Shown one piece after another: positions 56,946-64,000 of a DNA stretch of 64,000 bases. The DNA is from Ceratotherium simum simum. Taxonomy: Eukaryota; Chordata; Mammalia; Perissodactyla; Rhinocerotidae. Every line of letters begins with the position of its first letter. Within the stretch, counting starts at the first letter, position 1. A program made the position numbers and the translations under genes. Location of the stretch: assembly GCF_000283155.1 (NCBI RefSeq), contig NW_004454197.1, positions 20,429,075 through 20,493,074 of the forward strand. The letters are read 5' to 3'. The notes under the pieces were generated by a model. That model saw only the letters and a program-made list of their open reading frames with translations, was not told the DNA's origin and ran no database searches.

Positions 56946-57220
56946 GATAATAAAATGCAGTCATGGTCATGGTCGTTTTCCTCCTGTGGTGCTGGAAGCA
57001 AGGTAGCAGAGTTAAGATAATGAGTAATGTTTACCTACACAATATAACCTAAGAAGGTTTATCATCATTAACTTGACAATGCCTCCCATGCAATTTAACA
57101 TACCCAATAAACCTAATTAGTTTAGTATCTCCCTCTTTATAGGAAAAGGGAACAAATTCTTTGAGAAGTCCCAGGAAACTGTTCTTTTAAGAGAGAGAAA
57201 ACCAAATCCTAATTTTGTAC

Positions 57221-57743
57221 TGATAACAGCTCAACACAAGGTTGACATGAGGGAAGCCATATTGTAGAAAATAAACCCAATTGTAACTTTGAATGACCTC
57301 TGACTAACTAACACAGCTGGATATGCACCCTCCAGGAGATCTAACTGCTCTGTAGATTTTATGACCCCTGCTTGTGCATGTACCTCCCAGCTGTGATGAG
57401 ATGATAACTTTGTTCTTTTGAGTTCCTTAGGAATGTGATGACCCCCAAACAGAGAGTATATGCCGATAGCCACCATCAATGAAAACTGAAAGATCTGGTC
57501 TATCAACTCCCAGTCTGTAACACCAGAGGGTCAACATTCCTAACCCCCTCCCCTATAATCCACCAGCCTATATAACTGTTGTAAGATTTTGTGCCCCCAT
57601 AAGATGTTTTTTTTGGATATTAGTCAGCCACCTTCCCTTTTGCTAGCAAGCTGTAATAAAGAGTCCTTTCTCTCCTACCTCCTTGCCTCTTGACTATTGG
57701 CATGTCTTGTGGCAGGCAGATGACACCCCCTTGGGTGATAACA
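57221..57743 (+). repeat. Nested solo LTR with GTAC target duplication, inside ERV B
   Basis: TGATAACAGCTCAACACAAG to TTGGGTGATAACA, 523 bp, flanked by GTAC at 57217-57220 and 57744-57747. ERV A has the uninterrupted sequence at about 12540, confirming the insertion. An AATAAA lies at 57655. Confidence 0.92.
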
Positions 57744-58595
57744 GTACCAGCTTACTTTTGATATTAGAACTCATTTACTTAATTAAATTTATTCCAATCT
57801 TAGCCAGCTTGACTATGCATAAAACTCTTTTCTCAAGGTTCCTTTTTCACAAGACTTCTATAACTTTCTTTCTACATTCAGATTTTGTCCTATGCTTTTC
57901 TTCTTGTATACAGAGATGTTTTCCTTATTTTTTTACATTAGCATCTTGTGGAGTGGCAGACCCATAAATACTTTCTAGAAACTTGTGCATCCTCAGAAAA
58001 TTTCTCAGTGTGGCACAAAACATGTTTATTAATATAAACAAATATTCTTCTAGTTTCTCTGTAATAAGAAGCCAAAGGTAGACTAATCTGTGTTTTTGGT
58101 AATTAATGTCTAATATTTTGTCTTACATGTAAATGACCTAGATATTCAAGAAATTTCTATCATTTAACTTAATTTAACAAAACTCCAAGGTTTCAAGTCA
58201 CCAAAATGTTTTGAAGTTATTTTAAGTACATTCACCATAACACTTAATTATTGTTAAAAATTTCACCCAAAACTTTTATCTTTTCAAATCTATTTCATTT
58301 ATTTGTTTCCAATAATTATGTTTAGATTGCCTGCAAAAACTTCATGAGACGTTAGACATAATTAGCTATCATTCTAAGCTATTATTTTGCTGACCAACTT
58401 TGTAACAGAGATAACATGAGCTTACCTGACTAATAAACCCAGGTGGAATGAAGGTTGCATGTCTGCATCATATCCAATGCTGATAACTCTGAAGACGTGT
58501 TTATTTCAATCAAACCAACAAACTTAAATGAGATTTCATTTCCTGAAGATTATTTTATATCATGTTAACTTGAAAGGCATTTGGGTTAGTTTCTT

Positions 58596-58839
58596 TCTTT
58601 TTTTTTTTGTGAGGAAGACCAGCCCTGAGCTAACATCCGATGCCAATCCTCCTCTTTTGCTGAGGAAGACCGGCCCTGGACTAACATCCATGCCCATCTT
58701 TCTCTACTTTATTTGGGTCGCCACACAGCATGGCTTAACAAGCAGTGCGTCAGTGCACGTTGGGGATCTGAACTGGTGAACCCTGGGCCGCTGCAGTGGA
58801 GTGTGTGCACTTAACTGCTTGCGCCACCTGGCCAGCCCC
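58596..58839 (-). mobile_element. ERE2-like SINE, antisense, inside ERV B
   Basis: Complete, with target duplication GGGTTAGTTTCT. Confidence 0.94.
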
Positions 58840-59560
58840 CGGGTTAGTTTCTATTACGTATATATGAGCACTTACTTTAAGCCAATTAAATAGAGCTCCT
58901 TTAGAAATGATACCATCTGGAGGTAGAAAAATCACATATATAACAGGTATATAGACACACATAAACACACAGACAGATAAAACAAAGATTTTATAGCCTC
59001 TGTTTTAAAAATTTTCCTTAGATTTTTGGGCAAGGGCGCTTTCATAGCAGTCCGCATCTCCAAAAGCTTCTCCATCCCCCCTTTCTTTTCATTCTTAGGA
59101 ATCCGGGGTGGTCTAGCTAATAGTTCCCAGAGAGGTCATAAGTTTTTTTTTTTAGATAAACAGGGGAGGTTAGTTACTTATCGAAGGACTAATATACCCA
59201 TCTGATTACATTATCCTTAACTTGTTTCTTTCCCTCTGGGTACATAGTTTTACCTTAACTTAGAGAAGAAGGCCTAAAAAATTCCTATCAGGCATTAAAT
59301 ATCACCTTCCAATTTGGTCAAATTTCTGATCATAAGTTACTAAATCCTTTCAAATGTCTTGTCAGGTTTCAGCCAGGACAAACAGCAACTCTTCCTGACA
59401 GCATTAAACAGCTCCATTAATTTTTTAACTTTAGTTTCCCCTTGACTGTTTAAGGGTAGCAGTTTCTCAGGAGATCTCTGAGTCTTGTTAACCCTGGGAG
59501 TGGCTCACATTGGGTCCTCCTTCCAAGGTAGCCATGACTTAATAAGTGCACTTCTTAAAT

Positions 59561-60764
59561 AATCTTATCTAATTGGAACGTTCCTTCTAACAGCCAATGA
59601 ATAAGTTTTGGAGGCTCAAAGGAGCCTCAAAGTGGCCACTGTAATTTTAAATTATCCCAGGTTATCTTGATCCAAAGATCCAACCATTTACAGTTATCCC
59701 CATTTTGTTAGGCACTTGCAAATATTCACCCCAATCCTTAGATGACCAATCCTCATGTGCACGTCCCTGGATGAGCTGTCAATTACTTAAAGCGAACGAT
59801 CACAAAGGAATTCCCTATCGGAATGCTACACATCCGGAGGATCAACCTCAGACACTCCCACTAGGTTCTCAGTCACCTGAGCATGCCTTACAGCTGGGAG
59901 GAGCTGGTGTTCCTTTTCTTCAGAGCTGAATGAGTTTTCAGTCTCTCATTTTGCTATTAAACAATTTGTTCAGACTTTATGGATGCAATTCTTTCCAATT
60001 TAAAGCCAAATTAAAAAGGTCAGCCTGGCCTGTTCACTTCAAAGTTCTCCCTAGGCTCCCCTGCCTAGGAAATTCCCCCTAGGTTTCTTTTACCTAGGAA
60101 ATGTACTGGTACCTCCTTAAAACACCTAGTCTTAAGGCCTGAAACAGCTCAAGTAAAAGTCAAGACCTGCTGTCACCGACTAGTGCCCTGAGGAACTCAA
60201 GGGTGGGTTTGGAAGCATTTAACTGTTTTTCCAAGTTGTTTTTTTACATTAAGCAGACACAACCAGCAACCACCCTGAAGCTAATCAAGCCTCCCTACAA
60301 GAGCTACGCCCATGACCTTGCCTTATTTTTAATTCGAAGATGTCTTCAGGAGGAGATTAAGCCTTATTACCATAATCTGCAGTGTACCCACCTCTCCCTT
60401 TTGAACATTCATTCCCCAACCGAAATAAAAGTCCCTGCTTCCCTTTGTTGGAGGACGCCATGACTTTGGAAATGATTCCTCATGGCCTCCTATTTGCTGC
60501 AAATACACTTTACTTTGTGAGACAACTTCCACTGGTGTAGAGTCTTATTTAACTCACTAGGAAGCGAGCCCACTTGGCTCGGTATCACTACAACTTGAAT
60601 AAGGAGGTCCTGGTTTCAGGAGAACTCACCCGGGCACCTGAAGGGTGCAGTGAAGCCAGAGGGGCTCAATGGGATCACATAGTACCGAGCACTGGTTCCA
60701 AATAGACTCCAGGTGACCTCTGGTGGTTTCCTCTGAAATCCTGCTGCACTATGCCAAGAAACGG
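59561..60764 (-). other. ERV B leader with probable nested LTR
   Basis: Matches the ERV A leader on both sides of about 60140-60590. The intervening block has LTR character (AATAAAAGTCCCTGCTTCCC at 60424 and ACTTTACTTTGTGAGACAAC) and starts near TGAAACAGCTCAAG. I could not find a matching target duplication for it. Confidence 0.6.
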
Positions 60765-61215
60765 TGACTCAAAATAACCAACAACCATTCTATAGATAGG
60801 AGAAATAAGGTGAGCTTTCCTAGAGCCAGAGTGAGGACTATAACCTAGGGAGGGCTTTTCCAGAAAGGAACAAAGCATTCCAGAGAAGCATCAGTCTTAT
60901 ACGTTTTTAGAACAAAGAACGTATATTAAACACACCCAGAATACATATTCATCAAAGTTTCAAAGAGGTATTCAGTTGCAAATTAGCAGGTCAACACGAC
61001 CCTGATGTTGGGAAAGAGACTAATAGCAGCATTACCAATAGAGCGTAAGAGGGGAAGTATGCATTCTTATCTTAAGAGAGTGCATTCTTTAATGGTTAAG
61101 CAGATGTACAGTGTATGATTGATAGGCCATAAGTCAGGCTTCTTTAGTTCAAGCCGAATCGTTTTGAACCCAAATAGTTACCCCACATACCTCAATATGT
61201 GAAAATCTCTTGTCA
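60765..61215 (-). repeat. ERV B 5' LTR
   Basis: 451 bp from TGACTCAAAATAACC to CTCTTGTCA, homologous to 53296-54019 without the SINE. The outer flank is GATG. Confidence 0.92.
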
Positions 61216-61219
61216 GATG

Positions 61220-62885
61220 CATGGATGGCCATGTGAAACACACACACAGACACATCACTGCATTTGCAAAATTCCCACCTCACACCTGAAATCAGTCACA
61301 CAAGCCTGAGGACAGGTGGCTTCCCCCAGACAAGCTGTCCCAGCATCACAATGTGGGCTGCCTGTTTGGGGGCTGTCATTGGTCTATAGCCAGGCTGATG
61401 CTGCCAAGTTTATAAGCTCCTGGACTATACATGATCTGCACTGTGGCTTCTGTCCTTTCCCTAGCGTCACCTTCATAGTTGGCCTCAGTTTACGAAGCCC
61501 AGAGGGCAGGGACTTCACCTCTCCTAGGATAGTGCCTACACCTGATAGGTGCTCGATAAACAGCCATTATTATTTTCAAGGTGTCCCTTGGTCTACTTAC
61601 ATCTTCTTAGCACGATTAATGAGAAATATGGAGGCTAAAGCAGGAGTATTTTACACAAAATTGAGTGCTAAGTAAACTTCCACGAAAACAAACACAAAAA
61701 GGAAACCTTTCTGCAGTCCATGGAAAGATCCGTCTGTGCGGCTTGGCTCTTTGTGTGAGCAGACACATGGTCCCGAACAGAATCCCTGCAGAAAGTCCTC
61801 CTGAAATTGTTGAACAGCCGTTTCAGGTGAACACCTGTGAAGTGCTGCTGACACCACGTGGCTGTGGGAGGAAACGCAGTCTGGGGCTTTTTGTCAACAT
61901 AAAGGGAAAAATAGCGGGGGTGGTGGGGAATGTATCACAAATACAGGTCTAGAGTAACAACAACAACAACAATGATGATCAACAGCTGCAGCAGGAGCTG
62001 ATGTTATTGAGGATTTCCTATGTTCCAGCACATTCCTCTGTGCTTTATGTGAATTAACTCGTTTAAGTGTCACAGGGGTAGTGGACATTGGAGGTGGATG
62101 CTCATGGGTGGAAGATCCAGAGACTGACTTGTTGAGCATCAGGTACCTGAAGGACTGTGCCTGGTAGGAGAGAGTTAGAACCATTGAGGTAATGATGGTT
62201 GTGTTACTGATCGCAATAATAGCCATGAGCAATGGGTAATGGCAATCGCAAAGGCCATTATAATAATAATCTGAAGGGCAGTGTTATGACAAGAGAGTAG
62301 TTTCAGAGGGTTCTCCTTGTATTTCAGTGGAGTAATAGATTATTTAGGATTATGTTCAGAGAGACAGGTAATCAGCTAGACTGAAGGATGTGGTAGGGTC
62401 ATGTGTCTCCCTCCAGGAATCTGACTTTCCCACCAAATCACAGATGGAGAAGCTGAAACTGAGAGTGTGAAGACCTGCTGAGCTCTGACACATCCCGGCA
62501 GGTTCAAGAGACCAAGGGGGGAAAACCAAACGGTGTGACATTTAATACGTTTAGTCTGCCCAGCAGAGAAATATGACCCCAAGTCTAGCAGGACCTAAGG
62601 ACAATCTCAACACCAGAGAGGTCAGTTTTCCTTCCAGAGGAAGGACTGGAGGAGAAAGTAACCAGAAGAGTTCTCTCCCTTACTGTCCTGTCCTGGAGGC
62701 TGGTGCAGAAGAATCCTGCTGAGACGCAAAGACTGGGGGATTAAGCACCACATCTAGCAGTCACTGTGAAAGCTAAAATTACAAAGGTGCATTTCACATT
62801 TTTTAAAATAAAGACGTTAAACTGCTCAGACTTATGTTGATAAATTTTGCTTTTAAAAAAATAAATTCTTTCTCCAAAATGAAAA
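61220..62885. other. Intergenic stretch with faint L2 and MIR traces
   Basis: A possible L2 end near 61480-61570 and a MIR-like part near 62000-62090 (CACATTCCTCTGTGCTTTAT) are present. A short AAC repeat lies at 61955-61971. No gene is recognised. Confidence 0.45.
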
Positions 62886-62889
62886 AATA

Positions 62890-63170
62890 GCTTTATTTCT
62901 TTTTAATTTTGTAAAGGATTCATGATCATTATAGAGAAGTTCAAATGATACAGAAAAGTATAACAACATAAAAATTCAGCAGTAATCTATCACTCAAATG
63001 ACCATCTTTCTGTATATTTCTCTATGCACAGACACGCACACACACACGGGCACACACACACCCTCTGCGATAATACATTTGCTATGTCAACATGTATCTT
63101 TCTACATTATTGCTCTTAATGGCTGCATAATAGTCATATTGGAATGTTTCCATGATGAGTTCCAGTAATG
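62890..63170 (-). mobile_element. Old L1 remnant, antisense
   Basis: GTATAACAACATAAAAATTC and GGCTGCATAATAGTCATATT resemble an L1M 3' region in reverse, with a CA microsatellite inside. Confidence 0.55.
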
Positions 63171-63775
63171 CCTTTTGTTCTGTCTACCTATCTATCTGAA
63201 ATATATAAGAAATTAAATACCAAATCTAAGTACTCTTTTTGTAATCAGCTCTCAAAATTGTTGTCAGTCTATGTGTTTGTGTTTTTGGTCTGTGAGGTTG
63301 TTCAGGAAATGCTCATATCTTTGTTTTCAGAAAAGGTTAGAGGCTAAGCAGATTGGAACCTGGGATAGAATGCCACAAGCTTCTGGAGTTCATGCTGCCT
63401 GTTACGTAAAACAAAACCCTTAGGGGGAGGGTGGGCAGGAAGTGCTTGGAAAGTTCAAGAAACCTGGAGCCCTTCCCCTGCACATCTGCCTCTCTGAATC
63501 TGCCCCCTGGTGCTCGTGGTGGAATTTAGCTTGGGCTCAGCAGCCTCCAGTTCTGTCTGTGTTTTTTCTTCCTTTCTCTCTTCCCTTGGGTGCTGGAAGG
63601 GCACTACTTTGGTTGCAGGAAGAAACACCAAAAGAGAGAGCTTTCTTTTTAGTCATACAGATTCTGAGTCTAATAAAACAGTTTTGGAATAAGGTAGAAG
63701 AACCTGACCTTCTTAAAGCATTCTTTCAAATGCATCTTCTTTCTTCCACCTCTTTGGCTCTCTCTCTCTCCCCCC
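63171..63775. other. Intergenic stretch, nothing recognised
   Basis: Unassigned sequence between two old L1 pieces. Confidence 0.4.
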
Positions 63776-63813
63776 TCCCCCCCCCCCACACACACACACA
63801 CACACACACACAT
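63776..63813. repeat. Poly-C then (CA)n microsatellite
   Basis: A C-run followed by about 12 CA units. Confidence 0.95.
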
Positions 63814-63824
63814 TAACACAGATA

Positions 63825-63960
63825 GACATACCAAAATCATATGATCATTTAGCCGAACCACACTCCCCCTATTGGTGGACATTCTGATTGCTTTGGGTTT
63901 TTCCTTATTTGTACACATGTCTTTATACACCTTGATAAATTAAAAAGCCCTTTCTCATGC
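63825..63960 (-). mobile_element. Old L1 remnant, antisense
   Basis: CCCCCTATTGGTGGACATTC and TTGTACACATGTCTTTATAC are typical of old L1 in reverse. Probably the continuation of 62890-63170. Confidence 0.55.
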
Positions 63961-64000
63961 CTACATCCTTTGTGGCCGCAGAGGGCAGCTGACAGAAACT

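Larger units (their letters stand above)
56950..59560 (-). repeat. AT-rich non-coding block of ERV B
   Basis: Counterpart of 11.2-14.3 kb in ERV A, with collinear similarity over most of its length and no open frames of note. It is interrupted by the LTR at 57221-57743 and the ERE at 58596-58839. Confidence 0.8.
53296..61215 (-). mobile_element. ERV B: class I (ERV1) provirus, antisense, with 4-bp target duplication
   Basis: LTRs lie at both ends, and GATG repeats at 53292-53295 and 61216-61219. In viral order: 5' LTR, leader, an AT-rich non-coding block, a pol remnant beginning at RNase H and continuing through integrase, a decayed env, a polypurine tract AAAAGGGGAAAA, and the 3' LTR. Nested inside are an ERE in the 3' LTR, three more EREs, one clear foreign LTR with target duplication and one probable LTR in the leader. 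Reading frames are broken throughout. Confidence 0.92.

Noticed and set aside
41000..64000. Search for exons of DYDC2/DYDC1 or MAT1A, and of TSPAN14 at the left end
   Set aside because: These are PRXL2A neighbours in the human map as I recall it, but no matching peptide was found. They probably lie outside the window.
1..64000. CRISPR arrays, operons, insertion sequences, riboswitches or other prokaryotic features
   Set aside because: None present. Repeat content and spliced gene structure show mammalian nuclear DNA.

Overview
The window is vertebrate, more precisely mammalian, nuclear DNA. It has spliced exons with GT-AG borders, a CpG island, and a dense load of interspersed repeats. About two dozen copies of a tRNA-derived SINE with a GGGGCCGGCCC-type head and a CCCACATACAGCAACTAG or AAGTAGAGGAAGATGGGCAC tail identify the ERE family. 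ERE is the horse SINE, confined as far as I know to odd-toed ungulates, so a horse, ass, zebra, rhinoceros or tapir is the likely source. Two runs of N (10584-10683 and 40022-40288) are assembly gaps.

One protein-coding gene is present, on the minus strand: PRXL2A (FAM213A, PAMM), a peroxiredoxin-like thioredoxin-fold protein. Five coding exons (29391-29214, 27137-27046, 23858-23718, 22769-22605, 19404-19291) join in frame to exactly 229 codons, the length I know for the mammalian protein, and carry the CxxC redox motif at residues 85-88. A CpG island around 39.7-40.4 kb, cut by the larger gap, is the likely promoter. A poly(A) signal near 18.66 kb may end the transcript. The leader exon(s) between 29.4 and 40 kb could not be fixed.

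Region by region: 0.16-4.8 kb is an old antisense L1 broken up by EREs, two Tigger-like DNA elements and a younger L1. 4.8-8.8 kb holds an L2, a MER5A and SINEs. 8.8-16.3 kb is an antisense class I endogenous retrovirus (ERV A). 16.3-18.6 kb has a MER5A split by a solo LTR, then a MIR. 18.6-40.4 kb is PRXL2A with intronic L2, MIR, MER2, MLT-like LTR, ERE and a solo LTR. 40.4-49.8 kb is intergenic, with an AC-rich tract, L1, L2 and a cluster of EREs. 49.9-50.4 kb is an L1 3' end. 50.5-51.6 kb is a solo LTR carrying another LTR. 53.3-61.2 kb is a second provirus (ERV B) with a 4-bp target duplication. 61.2-64 kb is mostly unrecognised, with old L1 remnants.

The observations most worth a second look are: a 424-bp direct duplication (about 94% identical by eye) that brackets the PRXL2A exon encoding the CxxC site; two related proviruses in which gag and most of pol are replaced by the same AT-rich non-coding block; one foreign LTR family lodged twice in this retroviral family's sequence; and an ERE-tail-like fragment inside an env remnant. 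I found no new gene system, CRISPR array or intact viral gene.
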